Below the pieces are notes generated by a model, which saw only the letters and a list, made by a program, of their open reading frames with translations, had not been told where the DNA came from and made no database searches. This document shows, piece by piece, positions 31,880 through 44,469 of a stretch of 64,000 nucleotides of DNA (position 1 is its first letter; each line of letters begins with the position of its first letter). Location of the stretch: NCBI RefSeq assembly GCF_023101765.2, contig NC_064230.1, positions 2,232,001-2,296,000 of the forward strand, read 5' to 3'. The translations under genes and the position numbers were made by a program. Origin of the DNA: Spodoptera frugiperda. Taxonomy: Eukaryota > Arthropoda > Insecta > Lepidoptera > Noctuidae.

Positions 31880-32151
31880 AGGTAAGTGTCCACAGGCCTT
31901 TTTAGACTGCGTCCACTGTATCGGCAGCGTTCGGATTGCCGACGCGAGTATTAGCAATCGGATTGCCGATACCACTTTCACTCGGATTTTTGGCATCGGC
32001 ATTCCGTATGACGTCATCAGTACGCATCGCATGTAGACATTGCCGATGAGCGGTCCGTACGATGCGGATCAGTGGACGCAGTTGTATGAGTTTCTATACA
32101 AGACAAACTAAAATCCGTTGCGTACGATGCGGGCCTGTGGACACTTACCTT
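31880..32151. mobile_element. palindromic MITE family P, complete
   Basis: GGTAAGTGTCCACAGGCC mirrored by GGCCTGTGGACACTTACC, with CGTACGATGCG and GCATCGGCAT-like words inside. Confidence 0.75.
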
Positions 32152-32278
32152 AAAGAAGGTAAATCTAATGTCTATACTATACATATATGACATGGAAAAA
32201 AATAAACAAAAAAATATAACAATACAAAAAGTAAGGCACAGTTGTTAGCGTTTATTTCACAAAATGTCGGAATCAAGC

Positions 32279-32726
32279 TTATAAGGTGTTCTAAAAGTAT
32301 CTGCCACGGCTTTAATGGGAGGTAGTGTTGTGTTTGAAGATTACAATAGTGAAGAAATTTCGTACCGCGGACCAGTTAATACAATTTGAGAACATAAAGA
32401 AGTTAAATAAACATTGCATAAACTACTCTGCATAAAGTGGTTCACAAATACAAACGATGCGTCGCGTCGCTTCGTCAATGAAAACAATTGATAGCAACAG
32501 AGACAGTGAAAGAGATAGCTTTTTCATAACAAACACATACATAGATATATTTGTATAAATAAGAAACTAGTCGAGTTCCTCGTCAAAACAATACGTGAGT
32601 AAGCCGATAACATAATAATTAAGAAATTACTCATAATCAATAATTTACATTTACTATTGTAATCTTCAAACACAACACTACTTCCCATTAAAGCCGTGGC
32701 AGATACTTTTAAAGAACCTTATATAA
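32279..32726. mobile_element. TIR element family L, ~450 bp, with nested F fragment
   Basis: About 66-bp inverted ends: AAGTATCTGCCACGGCTTTA at left is mirrored near 32690-32710. A family F arm (32570-32635) is inserted inside. Confidence 0.7.
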
Positions 32727-32816
32727 AAAAAAATACTTAAAACTAAACATTTAAAAAATCAAAATACATAATCGTACGTAACATCACATTTTTAATTTCC
32801 AAAGGGTGCACATATA

Positions 32817-33174
32817 GGGTGACCGGTAATTAGTGAACGATATTTAAACACGTGATTGTACTCATGATTACAAACAACTTTCCCGAAGAAACTTTTTTTG
32901 TATAGCCATTAGTTTTATTTTTATCTCAATGAAAAAACAACAATATCGCGCGCGCGTGCTTTCGCATGATCAGCTGTTAGCAGCGAGGCGCCCGCGTTAT
33001 CGGAAGACTAGTAACTAGGTAGGTATTTTGAAACTTTACGCGCGCGTGCTAATTTTGTTATTGTGATAAAAATAAAACTAATGAGTATACAAAAAAAGTT
33101 TCTTCGGGAAAGTTGTTTGTAATCATGAGTACAATCACGTGTTTAAATATCGTTCACTAATTACCAGTCACCTT
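32817..33174. mobile_element. MITE family K, complete, ~100-bp TIRs
   Basis: GGTGACCGGTAATTAGTGAA at left and TTCACTAATTACCAGTCACC at right, extending inward as near-perfect inverted arms. Confidence 0.8.
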
Positions 33175-33318
33175 ATGTACAATATAACACCCAATTTTCA
33201 ACAATTTTTATTTAAATAGGGCAAACCTAATTCCATATACTGGACACAATAACTTATAATTTCATTGGCACGCGACCATGGTGTCTAAGGCCCATACATA
33301 ATTTAATTAGACATTTAA

Positions 33319-33529
33319 TCTATGATATAAAATCAAAAATAAGTCGGGTTTTCCTTCCTGACGCTATAACTCCAGAACGCACGAATCAATTACCACGGTT
33401 TTGCATTCGTTGGAAAGGTCTCGGGCTCCGTGAGGTTTATAGCGAAGAAAATTTAGGAAAGAATCAAGAGAAAAGCAGGAAAACAGGGAAAATCATTGGT
33501 GGCAAAACAGAGTTAGCCAGGTTTGCTAG
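33319..33529 (+). mobile_element. Helitron-like element family H1
   Basis: TC start, GTTTGCTAG end; the 3' hairpin is decayed (GGCAAA..TAGCC). Confidence 0.65.
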
Positions 33530-33596
33530 CATAAATTAAAAAAAATCAATTATTCTATCAGTTTCTCACACTATTCACTATTATTAGCATGCAAAA

Positions 33597-33770
33597 TTAT
33601 TAAGTCCTTTATAATACTGAAATACAATATTGTATGGAGTACTATGGAGTTTCTTGCTCGTTCTTCTCCATAGGAATCTACACTTTGGAACGAGCAAATA
33701 GAGCAACTAAAGGACTGACCGACAGACAGACATTTTATTTTAATATTGTAATATTTGCTTTGACATCCAA
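33597..33770 (+). mobile_element. LINE-type 3' end
   Basis: AACGAGCAAATAGAGCAACT, GACAGACAGACATTTTATTT and TTGCTTTGACATCCAAAAG; an inverted copy lies at 39717-39925. It ends about 100 bp beyond the stop of the minus-strand zinc-finger gene and may supply its poly(A) signal. Confidence 0.55.
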
Positions 33771-33866
33771 AAGTGACTTCCGCGTCTATTTGAAATAAAT
33801 AATTTTGACTTTGACTTTGTATAATGATTTATAACCCTACATTCAACAATGTACATCAACCTACAG

Positions 33867-36800
33867 TCATTCAGACTCATAAACAACCAACGTTTCATTC
33901 TCCCCAACCCTTATTCTGGGCGATTTGAAATACTGCTCCAAATTCATAGTCCCATTGGACGCATTTTTCATACTAAGTACAGAAACATCCATTCCATGCA
34001 CCATTTTTGCATGGAACTTCACATCAGCATATTTTCTAAAGGACTCAAGACATATGGGACAGTCGGCTTTCTGTTTCCTCTCCTTATGAACTTGCCACAT
34101 ATGATCCCATTTATATTTTAGGCTGTCAAAACGCTCATTGCAAATGACGCATCGGAATCCAAAGGTGGCTTTGTCATGAGAGTACCTGACGTGTCGACGG
34201 TATGAAGATTCGAAATAAAATGTTTTGTCGCATAAATTGCAGGGTATTGGCGCTGAGACTTCGTGTTTCTGTAACAAAAGGAGATGGTTTTTATTAGTAT
34301 TTCTTTTAATTTCATTGTTTTGGAATAGGTAATATACGATGTTATTTTAACAGCTACGATTGGGGTTGTATAGTTTCGATAATGCATAATTATTGTTATT
34401 GGATTGAAATTACATTGAGATTGATTTCAAGAGTAAGCGCCCTGATGGTAAATGATTAGCGCCGCGCATGGACACCCGCAACACCAGAGGAAACACAGGT
34501 GCGTTGCCGGCCTTTGGCTCTAGCTCAAAGCAGGAGAAAGAACGGGGTGGTTTTTAGTCAGTAATAGTCTGACGGGAGAAGTGATTTGAAGACTTTCCCC
34601 CCTCAAAAAAAAAAACCTTTGCTAATGTCTATAGGCGCCGATTGCTTACCATCAAGCGATCTGGGGGCTTAGTCTGCTATTACAATTGCTATTGCGGGAC
34701 GGAGCTATGTAGGTTGTATAGCTCCGTCCCTCTTGCACTGTTCAATGATCGACCATTCTGACACAATTGTAATAGCAGACTAAGGCCCCTGCTCGTTAAC
34801 CATCCCATAAAAAAAGATAAAGATAAAAAAAGATCCCATAAAAGAACTCACCACCAAATGCTTAATAAGCGACGCCTTAGCTTGAAACTTCTTGCCGCAC
34901 AAATCACAAACAAGCACTTTATAATTATGCACTTTTTTATGTTTAGTAAAGTTACTAGAATCACTGAACGTCCTATCACACAGTTCACACTTATACACTG
35001 GTAACGACGCATGGTCCCTCATGTGTTGTTTATACTTCTCCGGAGTAGGGAACCCTGTGGCACACATTTGGCACCTTAGGGCTCCGTAGACAGGCTTCTG
35101 GGCATAGGCATCGGCTAGCAGATGCTCAATGATATGCCTCTTACATCCATATACCCGGGAGAATTTTCGATGGCAGTAGTTGCATTCTTTTGGTACTTTC
35201 ATCATTATGTGTTCTGTAAAAAATGGAAATTTATATTAATTTAAAAACTCGCTTAGTCTTGCTTAAACTAGAGAACGGCTGGACTGATTTGTCAGTTTTT
35301 GGTCTTGAATTATTTATGCAAGGGATGACGACGGTGTATGGAAATTTAAAATCTATTTAGTCTGTTAGTAAGGTAATAAAAAATATGAGACACGTATTTT
35401 TTACTTTGTCATATAAGAAAGAAATAAAAACAGTTTATTTGCACTGATTATAAAAGTGATTGACTAAAAAAAAGTATTAGATAATAATACTTAGATAAAT
35501 CAAATCAAAGTTTAGGAGTAGGAGCAAATACGTCATTTCTACATATAAAACGTACTTAGAAGTGACGTCACGCGATATTTCATGACGAAATATCTTCGAA
35601 AGTATTTGTTAATAAAAATACGTGTCTAATGTTTTAAAATAATCTACAAGACGGACATTAAAATAAAAAGTAGCCAATCTACCATATTTTTAAATAAGAT
35701 TAAAAAAATACTTACGCAAGCACTCTTTAATAACAGCATCAGACAGGCATCCCGGTAAGGGTTCATGGGCTATCCGATCAGGATTTACATCTTTCCGGAT
35801 CTCCTCAATACTCCTGACTCTACCATCAGGATTATGACTGAGATGCGTTTGCCAATGATCAAAGAATAGGTCTACGGTGACAATCTCACTACACTGCTTA
35901 CATTGAAAATCAGACTTCGCATAACTCTCATGAGATATCAGCTTAACACGGACAAAATTCTGCTTTATATGCGTATGTACATGTTGTCCCATCTGTGTAT
36001 GAGTTTGAAACTGCCTTAAGCACTCCGGACAAGCCATTTCTTGAAACCCATGCTTAGTGAAATGCATTAAATATTTTCCTAGAGACGGAAACATGGTATC
36101 ACACTGCGTACAGTTATAATATTTCTTGTTATATGTTGAGTTACCACAATCAGATTCTACATGTTCCTTAAATTTCTTATGTCTTGCCTGATAGCCACAT
36201 TTATTGCATTTGTAAATTCTATTCTTCATTCTCCCACCGACTAAAACAGGGTCCGGAGTGTCATTATCGGAGTCATCGCATATGTTTTGTGTCTGATTTT
36301 TGCTTATAATATTTTCTTTAATACCAAATTCATCATTGGATTCAAAATTGAAGTTTATTTTAATAATATCTCCTTCATAATCTTCGTCTAAATTCTCTTC
36401 TTTTACAGAAGTTGCATTTACTATAGTTGATTGATCATATATTTCATTATATATTTGTGTTTCATTTATTTCTATTGGTTCTTCTTTGATAACTAAATTG
36501 TATTCGTCTTCTTCTTCATCATTTTCTTCTTGGTCTGGCTCTTCTGTAACATTGAGAAACTTATATTAATGTCGGCTGAACAATGGATGATTTTAGTAAT
36601 AATGTAACACCTCATAAAACTCTTAATTCAAAGGTTTCTGTATACCTATATCACTACATAGTATAAAACAAAGTCGCTTTCTCTGTCCCTATATCCCTTT
36701 GTATGCTTAAATCTTTAAAACTACGTAACGGATTTTGATGCGGTTTTTAATAGATAGAGTGATTCAAGAGGAAGGTTTACATGACTGCACGGTTGGTGCG

Positions 36801-39800
36801 GTGACTGGGCAACTGGCTGCCACGCAACGGGTAGCGGGTTCGATTCCCGCACGGAGCAACTCTTTGTGTGATCCGCAAATTGTTGTTTCGAGTCTGGGTG
36901 TCATGTGCATATGAACTTGTATGTTTGTAAACGCACCCACGACACAGGAGAAAATACTAGTGTGGGGCAAAGTTAAAAAAAAAATATGTATAATATATCA
37001 CCATTGTTACCTTTAACAAAATCACTTTCAATTTTTACATCTATCTCCGGAGCTTCCTTGTGTTCTAGAGTGTCATCCTCATCCATTTTCTCCTGTTTTA
37101 TAACATTTGACAGGTCGGGTTTCAATTTGTCGACTATGCAAGAAATTGGTACGATTATCTGAAAAACAAAATAAAATATTATGCAATGTGATAGGGGGTG
37201 AGACTTCTAACCCGTTAAGGCTGAGTACTACATGTAATTTTATTGACAAAAAAAAATGGGTTTGAACCCCTAATTGAAAATATTGAAATATAGCGATAAA
37301 AATAATTCAGAAATGATTTTTTTTCTCACTAAAACATTATCTAACATGAAAAAAGTAATGAATTAGTTAGCAAAGGTTATGCTAGCTAGCGTTTGTCGTT
37401 CTTTTTTGTTTCTAGGACTATGGGACTTATAACAACAAGTGTACATTGTACAGCGGCATTATGTTCCGTAATGTGCGCCTCTGTCTACCCCTTTTGGGAT
37501 AAAAGACGTGACGATACGATAAGTATAGAATATCAAGTCTCACCTTAGGAAACAACATTTTTTTTTTCGCATCCATAAAATGCTGGGAGTGTTTATGTTG
37601 CAACGCATCCTCTTCACTGACAAATAACTTGAATCCAGGGCACTGCACGCATTTGGCTACCAACATAAATTGGTCTGTATGCTTCATCATATGTATATAC
37701 TTTGTGCAAGACTTGTCCAGGTTCTCATTACATATGTCACAGGTGTAACTCCGGTCAGACATCTCTGTATGACTTCTCATCAACTTTTTAGTATAGAAAC
37801 TCTCACAACAATTCAAACACTGATGCACAGGAGTCCTATCTTCACATACATGGTGTAATTTAGAAACATACCGCTCAGAACACTTGCATTCGATTGCACC
37901 AATGACTGCAGGCTCATCGGACCTCACCGAATGACATAGAACCAAATGCTCATTTAAATCTTCCAGCTCTTGAAATCTTACCAAGCATATCGGGCACTTG
38001 CAAACCCCTTCATCCCCAATCCCACATTTCTCACAGCTTATTGTATGAATCATTGTGTAATAACAATTAAAGAACGGGTATTCACAACGTCTGTTCACTA
38101 CTATATATTCACCGGTTTGGTTATACCGCATTACTTGGTGATGTTCATAATTCCTACCGCATAAGGAGCATTTTCCTTCAGCATATATGTCTTCAAAATT
38201 ACCTCTGTTAAGGTAGGAAGCGACGATATTGGCTTCATTGTTATTTTTTTCTAAGCACACAATGACATCTTTGTGTTGAACGATATGGTCACTGAACTCT
38301 GAGAGATGCCACCATGCTGTTTTACAGATATAACATTTGTAGAATATTGGCCTGGTGCGGTTCACATATTTGGAATGGTTCGACCATGCTTCCCATGCTT
38401 CTAGAGCGAGCTGGATAGCTTCTTCATGATAGGAAAGACGGTTCATGTTATTCATTAGGTGACCGATAGAGTTTCTTATATAAAGTCCTAAGGACTTGTC
38501 CGCAGTATTAGTTGTGGTTTTCAATATATCTTCGGTTGCTTTTAGTATGTCTTCAACCTCTAGTTCTAGAGACGGGAACGGAGTAACATCTAAGTTATTT
38601 ATGTGGTTACGTAGCATAGTCTTGTTGCCTTCTAATTTATTTGCTGGACTCATGTCCTCATCGCATGTTTCAATTTGTATGTCAACTTCAAATTTCCTCG
38701 CTGACTCCTCGATGGGTCTGGTGTCTTCAGAGTCCTGTCTTACAGCGGCATTAATTTTTTTCAGAACGCTTTTATCACATTCCTTCTCAAGCTTTATTGG
38801 AGGTGTCTTTAATTTTGTGAATGTTTCATTTCTGTGTACCGGTATGAAGAGCTTTTTTACTGGAGGCTGAAAATTGTGAAAATAAATTCATTACTATAAA
38901 TAAACAAAAATATATATTAATAGCTTCTGCCAGCGGTTTTGCCTATGTTCCCGTGGGTTAAGAAGTACCCTATCATCCAAGTCTGTTCTATACTCTTACT
39001 GTATACCAATTTCTTTTCAAGAAAGAAGCATCCATTTTCATTATTTACTTAATACTAACTTCTACCAGCAGATTCACTCAGAGAGATAAAAGTATCCTAT
39101 TACTTAAAGTCAAAGTAAAAATCAAATTATTTATTCAATCTGCAGTTTGTCAATCTATCCATCAGTGAAGCTAGGTACTTATTATATATACAATGTGATA
39201 GGGGTGGGACTTCTAACCCGTTAAGGCTGAGTACTACATCTAATTTTATCGACAAAAACAATAATATAGGGGTTGAACCCCTAACTGAAAATATTGAAAA
39301 ATAGTGATTTTATCGGTAAAAATAATTCACAAATGATTTTTTTCTCACCAAAACATTATCAAACATATGAAGAAAGTAATGAATTAGTTAGCCAAGGTTA
39401 TTACCTACCGTGCCTTAACGGGTTAGAAGTCTCACCCCTATCACATTGTATAGTGTAGCACCCAAGTCAGCTCATACCCTGGCCATAAACCAAATTTCAT
39501 AACAATCCATTCAGTACTTTCAGCATGATTAACGGACTAGCATCCAAATATACAAACTAATGTTCACACTATTATATAATATTAGTGTGATAAATATGAT
39601 TGTTACTACATATTCAGTTATATTACATGAGACTTATAATATAACTAGTGAAAAGTATACTTATTATACTCTTTAAAAGGGGGTGTATTTAGTGACCAGG
39701 AAAGCATTTTTGAACGTCAAAGCAAATATAATAATATTAATAACATCTGTCTGTCGGTCAGTCCTCTAGTTGCTCTATTTGCTTGTTCCAAAGTGTAGAT

Positions 39801-40763
39801 TCCTATGGAGAAGAACGAGCAAGAAACTCCATTGTACTCCATACTACATAGTACTTTAGAATTATAAAGGACTATATAAATAATTTTGTATGCTAATACT
39901 AGCAAATATTGTGAGGAACTGATTGAATAATTGACCCCCTGTAATGCTACAATTCTTGCAAATAAATTTCATTTTATTTGTAAGTATGTACATTGTCTGG
40001 CATTAAGAGGCATAATGTGAAATAATTATGAATCTATGTCTACAACTTTGGATAAAAAATGGCGCAATTGTAATTCAGTTCTTTGTAAGATAAATTAAAT
40101 ACTTAATTCATTGATTGAATACTACTTAATAATAAAAAGATAATAAATTGTTATTTATTTCTTAATTCACAAGACATATTTTATTTTAAGTAAGTATAGA
40201 TTTCAAAACAGTGAGACTCTTAGCTAGAACGCCATTAAATAAAAATTTAAATAAAGAATCGTAACAATTTCTACGATAATCATAATAAATAATCATGCCT
40301 CCATGTTTGATTGATATAATTTTTATTCAATAAACATTATAAAAAGCTCGCTGTTTATAAATAAATCATCTTTTAAATTACTATTACTATAGAAATTACT
40401 TAATGACGTTCATTATTTGCAAATAAAAAACTTAGTAGGTAATGATGAAATACTACCGCTATTTATACCGACCTACCCCCATATTTTCTGCTATAAAATA
40501 TGTCAGTAAATAAGTAAAGTTATACGTTTTATAATCGTAAACGACATTAAAATGGCATTTGCAACAGTTTTTAATTAAAACCTTGAATTAAATACCACGC
40601 AAAACTTGCAAATCAACTTAGGATAGTATGTGAAAAGTTTTGACAAAATGGTGGTACACAACTAATTTCCTACCTGCACATGAATTTCAGCTTCCTCGAA
40701 CATAGCACATTCTCTCGGCACTAATTTGGATTTTCTACACCTTTTTCTCGTAGAATCAGACAT
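33867..40763 (-). CDS. multi-C2H2 zinc-finger protein, 6 exons
   Basis: Coding exons in transcript order: 40674-40763, 37544-38866, 37011-37158, 35716-36543, 34852-35213, 33867-34268. Frames join at every GT-AG junction and give 1050 aa. The N-terminus is basic (MSDSTRKRCRKSK). About residues 200-460 (exon 2) hold irregular C2H2/CxxC motifs. Exon 3 and early exon 4 are acidic and contain two psi-K-x-E sites (VIKQEK, VKIES) suggesting SUMO attachment. About 610-1030 hold ten or so regular fingers, one completed across the exon 5/6 splice (CDLCGKKF...KHLVKH). No ZAD was seen. Family knowledge supports a nuclear DNA-binding regulator; the target is unknown. It is convergent with the ZAD gene and divergent from mRpS35. 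Intron 3 contains a SINE inserted in a Helitron-like element, and intron 1 holds MITEs. Confidence 0.87.
34433..34612. repeat. LINE tail and SINE A fragments in intron 5
   Basis: 34433-34515 is an inverted LINE/SINE B-type tail (CCTGATGGTAAATGATTAGC); 34516-34612 is the 3' part of family A with an A-run. Confidence 0.6.
34677..34790. mobile_element. small palindromic MITE
   Basis: CTTAGTCTGCTATTACAATT mirrored by AATTGTAATAGCAGACTAAG. A related piece is nested in a SINE B at 57475-57572. Confidence 0.7.
35355..35665. mobile_element. palindromic AT-rich MITE
   Basis: Intron 4 of the minus-strand zinc-finger gene. GACACGTATTTTT mirrored by AAAAATACGTGTCTAA; an inverted copy at 47665-47990. 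Confidence 0.55.
36651..36775 (+). mobile_element. Helitron-like family E, interrupted by a SINE
   Basis: TCACTACATAGTATAAAAC start; broken by the SINE at 36782 and resuming after 36980 (ATATGTATAATATATCACC). Confidence 0.6.
36782..36975 (+). repeat. SINE family D, full length
   Basis: TGACTGCACGGTTGGTGCGG to GGAGAAAATACTAGTGTGGG with an A-rich end; the best copy of the family. Confidence 0.85.
37183..37400. mobile_element. TIR MITE family M, right end lost
   Basis: CAATGTGATAGGGGGTGAGA and TCTAACCCGTTAAGGC match 39190-39452. Confidence 0.6.
37420..37515 (+). repeat. SINE family C, 3' end
   Basis: GTGTACATTGTACAGCGGCA to GATAAAAGACGTGACG, just downstream (transcript sense) of exon 2 of the zinc-finger gene. 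Confidence 0.65.
38920..39060 (+). mobile_element. Helitron-like fragment family H4
   Basis: CAGCGGTTTTGCCTATGTTC and CCCGTGGG; weakly conserved. Confidence 0.4.
39190..39452. mobile_element. TIR MITE family M, complete
   Basis: ATACAATGTGATAGGGGTGG mirrored by ACCCCTATCACATTGTAT, with CTAACCCGTTAAGGC/GCCTTAACGGGTTAG in the arms. ~260 bp, intron 1 of the minus-strand zinc-finger gene. Confidence 0.8.
39717..39925 (-). mobile_element. LINE-type 3' end, inverted copy
   Basis: Reverse complement of the repeat at 33597-33770. Confidence 0.55.
39930..40673. other. rest of intron 1, zinc-finger gene
   Basis: AT-rich unique sequence; no frame, RNA or repeat recognised. Confidence 0.5.
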
Positions 40764-41867
40764 TTTTACGCAATAAACATGCCACACGCGAGTAAAATAC
40801 AACTAAAATTGTTTCATAAACTGTTAAAATTCTTTGTAGGTACACGAGCGATGGACAACGAGACTCGCGGATTCAACTTTCAAGCGAAACGATAACCGTG
40901 CCAAGAAAAAGCTTAGTGACAAAAGTCTTGAACTAATCGGATCTCTCTTTCTCACTTGTGTGGTTGCACGTAGACACTAGCGCCACTCAATATGTGCGCT
41001 CTGTATTTCATTGTTTGAAAGTCTGTGATTGCAAGCATGTTGGGTAGTCGGCGACAATATTGTTATCTATGAATGAAACGTTCCATTTTACAGATATTTT
41101 TTACGTAATATTTGTATCGTTTAGTAATGACAACTTAGGTAATTTAAATTGTATTTAACAATATAGTTAATTTAATGGTACTAGTAAACTAAGAATTCTG
41201 AACTGATTTTTTTATATAAAAATGCCTTTTATTGGATTTTGTTTTAGAAATGTGGTAATAAGATTGATTACAATTTCATCATCATCAGCCGAGAGACGTC
41301 CATGGCTGAACAAAGTCCTCCCCTTAGTCCTCCACTCCAGGCCTCCACTAGGTTGATTACAATTTTCAACAACCCAATTTGTTGTTTTTATTTTTTTCTT
41401 ATTTTTGTTTTAATTTATTAAGTTGTACCTATTTCTTTACTTTTATTTCATGTACATATATCTAAATAGTAATTTTGTATTTCTTAATTAACATTACACT
41501 TAGGATTTATCTACTCTGTTTATATTTGGCCTGTGAGTCGGCAATCGGCATCCGGTCCACATCCCCATAGCTGTACTGTATGATCTACAAAATGTCTACA
41601 AAGCTATTAATACTGACTAACTGACACTAAAAATCAACTCATCGACTCAAAATATTTGTATGGTTAAATAAAAATAAAAACTATTTAAAAGGTCGGTAGT
41701 TTTTACTATTCGCATGCTATTTGCTAACAGACTCACACGTGAAATGGAACATTGAACTTTCATGGCTCTGCCTGAACAGTGAACAACTTTGTTTTTATCT
41801 GTGAAACTTCTAACCTCAAAATGGAATTTTAGTTTCCAATTAATTTTTCACATAAAAATAAAACAAA
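40764..41867. promoter_or_regulatory. divergent intergenic region, zinc-finger gene and mRpS35
   Basis: This 1.1-kb AT-rich stretch separates two divergent start codons, so it probably contains both promoters. No clear TATA box or initiator could be assigned by eye. A short RTE-type LINE tail (about 41273-41350) lies in the middle. Confidence 0.4.
41273..41350 (+). mobile_element. RTE-type LINE tail fragment
   Basis: CATCATCATCAGCCGAGAGA and CTCCCCTTAGTCC resemble the common lepidopteran RTE 3' region. Confidence 0.5.
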
Positions 41868-43476
41868 ATGAGTTTATTTATGAGAAATTACAAGCCTAAC
41901 AGCTTGGCGACAGTGTACAATGTGAAATTATGGCGCTTAAATTCGACTACAGCCGATAGCGTGATGAAAAAAGATGATAATGAGGAAGAAGAATTTAGGG
42001 TGCTCGATATTTTGAAAAAGAAGGATAGAATGCAGAGGAGAGTCGTTCGGAGGGCTGATATACAACCTGATAGAGCTGACAGAATGGCCTTAGACCAGGT
42101 AATTTATTTATAAACTCTTATTTCTACGTCATCAGCTGACCAACTAACGTTCACGTGAAAACGAAATAGTTTTCGATTCTATTTGTATAATAGCTTTAGC
42201 TAGCGGCTACATTCGCTGTCCCTTGGGATAAAAAGTAGCCTATGTGTTATTCCAGACCATAATCTACCCCTTGTTGCAATTTCATACCAATCCCTTCAGC
42301 TGTTTCTGATGTACTTAATTGTATCTCTAACTTTCGCGTTTATAATAGTGATATTTATTTTCTGAACATAACACCTTTAAGAGTATGCTTCTTGTCCCTT
42401 TTTATTCCCCGAAATTGTTTTTCTCAGTTATATTATGAGTTCCATACATCATGATCAGACACCATTACCTCTCAATTTGCTTCAGATCAGAGTACAAAGA
42501 TAGGAATTGCCAGATAATAGGAAATTATTATCTAAGTTAGATGAAGATCTAGCTTAATTTAAAATATTGACTTGTAATAGAGCCATTATGTAGCCTAAAT
42601 ACCTATCATTTCAATAATCCATACATACTTACAAATAAACCTAATATAATTGAAATATTTCCATCATTCCAGAAATGGGGCAACGTTTGGCCTGGTCCGA
42701 AGACATTTCACCCATCATCAGTACCGTTACCACTCCGTCAGGGCTACGTATCAAAGGGCCAAGCACCACCAGGCAAGAAAGCTAACGCAGAGTTGATGAA
42801 GATACCAAATTTCCTGCATTTAACACCACCGGTCATTAAGAGTCAATGTGAAGCCCTAAAACAGTTTTGTACGGAGTGGCCAAGCCTTTTGAACTCCGAA
42901 GAGGCAATAGAAAAGCATTACCCAGTTGAAATCATCACATCAGACTACTGTCACGCTAGCCCATCGATCCGAAACCCTTTAGCAAGAGTCGTAACACTCC
43001 GTTTCAAGCTATCAACACTGAAACTAGACAAGCATTCGAGAGACAAGTTCATCCGTTTAGTCGGTGAACGGTATGATAAGGAGACAGATCTTGTCACAAT
43101 AACCGCAGACCGATGTCCGGTGAGAGTTCAGAACTTGGATTATGTGAATTATCTTTTAACTGCGTGTTACCATGAAGCGTGGAACGTAGAAGAATGGGAG
43201 AAAGAGAAAACTGAGGAAGATATGGAGTATTACGAATGGAATAACAACGCTTCGAAGAAGAGTTTAGTCAATTGGTTTATGCGTACAAAGAATGAGTTTA
43301 AAGAATTATCCGAAGATGAGTATAGGAGTTTTGATGTGTCCGTGATTCCGAACGCTGAGGGTTATAAAGATGCGGTCTCAAGTTTGATGAACGATGGAGA
43401 AAGTGATGAAACGGTTAGAAAGTACGGTGACTCCGTAAGGAAATTATTAGGATTACCGGAGAAGAAAGTTGTGTAA
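41868..43476 (+). CDS. mRpS35: mitochondrial ribosomal protein S35 (small subunit)
   Basis: Two exons, 41868-42098 and 42673-43476, join in phase 0 to give 344 aa. The first ~25 residues are basic and hydroxylated with no acidic residue, as in a mitochondrial targeting sequence. Exon 2 opens with KWGNVWPGPKTFHPSSVPLP, followed by NAELMKIPNFLHLTPPVIK and the EKHYPVEI and DRCPVR blocks diagnostic of MRPS35 (MRP-S28 family). Role from the family: structural protein of the mitochondrial 28S subunit. Length is close to the roughly 320-340 aa of animal orthologues. The single 574-bp intron holds a short Helitron-like fragment. The AATAAA signal at 43493 lies 17 nt after the stop. It starts 1.1 kb from the divergent zinc-finger gene. 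Confidence 0.95.
42190..42345 (+). mobile_element. Helitron-like fragment family H4 in mRpS35 intron
   Basis: CCTTGGGATAAAAAGTAGCC and CAGACCATAATCTACCCC. Confidence 0.5.
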
Positions 43477-43492
43477 GTTAATTGTGTGTGTA

Positions 43493-43498
43493 AATAAA
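43493..43498 (+). terminator. poly(A) signal of mRpS35
   Basis: AATAAA 17 nt downstream of the mRpS35 stop codon. It is followed by a T/GT-rich stretch (AAGTTGTATTTAG...TTTGTTTTTT) as expected for cleavage and polyadenylation. Confidence 0.7.
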
Positions 43499-43554
43499 GT
43501 TGTATTTAGTTCGTTAATTTGTTTTTTATTTAGATATAGTAGGTATTATGCATT

Positions 43555-43850
43555 ATGTAAGGTTTACCAGCGGACCATGGAGCGCAGTATCCTAGGAATA
43601 TGCTGCGCTCACAACTAAAATTATCGACGTTGATCATAAAGCCGCCAGCTTGAAGTGGAACTGGGCTGGTCACGTCTACCGCATGTATACAGACGTCGCG
43701 ACAGACCCAAAAGGAGAGATGGCGGGACGAACTTGACATTTATGACAAGGATTGGCTACAAAAAGGTTTAAACAGAGAGGAGTGGAAGGAAAGTAGGGAG
43801 GCCTTTGCCTTGCAGTGGGACGATCGTGGCTCAAATCTAAATCTAATGTA
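43555..43850 (+). mobile_element. RTE-clade LINE, decayed C-terminal region
   Basis: Broken frames give a SLKWNWAGHV-like motif and a GGLCLAVGR-like end typical of RTE proteins, with stops and frameshifts. It is 55 bp beyond the mRpS35 poly(A) signal. Confidence 0.6.
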
Positions 43851-43859
43851 TTATGTATG

Positions 43860-44155
43860 TCACTTTTCACTGGTGTATTATAAGTCCTTTGTAATAGGGG
43901 GTAAGCCTATTACCATAATTATACTGGACACAATTTTAGACTCCGTGCTACTACTGAGAAATTTTCGAAAAACCGAAAAAAGCCAGTAATACTTTGACCG
44001 ACCCGGGAATCGAACCCGAGACCTCTTGTCCGGCAGTCGCTTGCGAGCACTTGACCAACGAAACAGTCGTATGTGTTGTATAGCGGCATTACGTGCCGTA
44101 ATGTTCACCTCTGTCTACCCCTTCGGGGATAAGAGGCGTGACGTTGTATTATGTA
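43860..44155. repeat. SINE family C, minus copy plus inverted tail
   Basis: 43860-44066 (-) holds body and head. 44070-44155 (+) holds a family C 3' end, so the two are head-to-tail inverted. Confidence 0.65.
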
Positions 44156-44189
44156 TGTAATAAGTACCAGTTATGATTATGAGTCTTAA

Positions 44190-44460
44190 GTGTGGGAGAC
44201 CTATGCTTCGGCGCGAATGGGTCGGCTCGACCGGAGTACCACGGCCTCACAGAAAACCGACGTGAAACAACGCTGGAAATGGATCTGTGCTATGGATGGC
44301 TTCCCTACTATCGATACATAGCACCTGCGCATCTTTCTCGCACAGCTACATAACTTAATGTCAGTGGGAACGATCACATAGTTTCACAGCTTAGCTATTA
44401 CATCTTCTTAGCATAGCTACATAGCACATCTCTGGTGGAAAAACATCCTAATAATGAAAA
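44190..44460. repeat. SINE B 5' part and MITE G partial
   Basis: 44190-44276 is GTGTGGGAGACCTATGC to AACAACGC; 44285-44450 matches family G ending ACATCTCTGGTGGAAAA. Confidence 0.55.
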
Positions 44461-44469
44461 AACACACAC

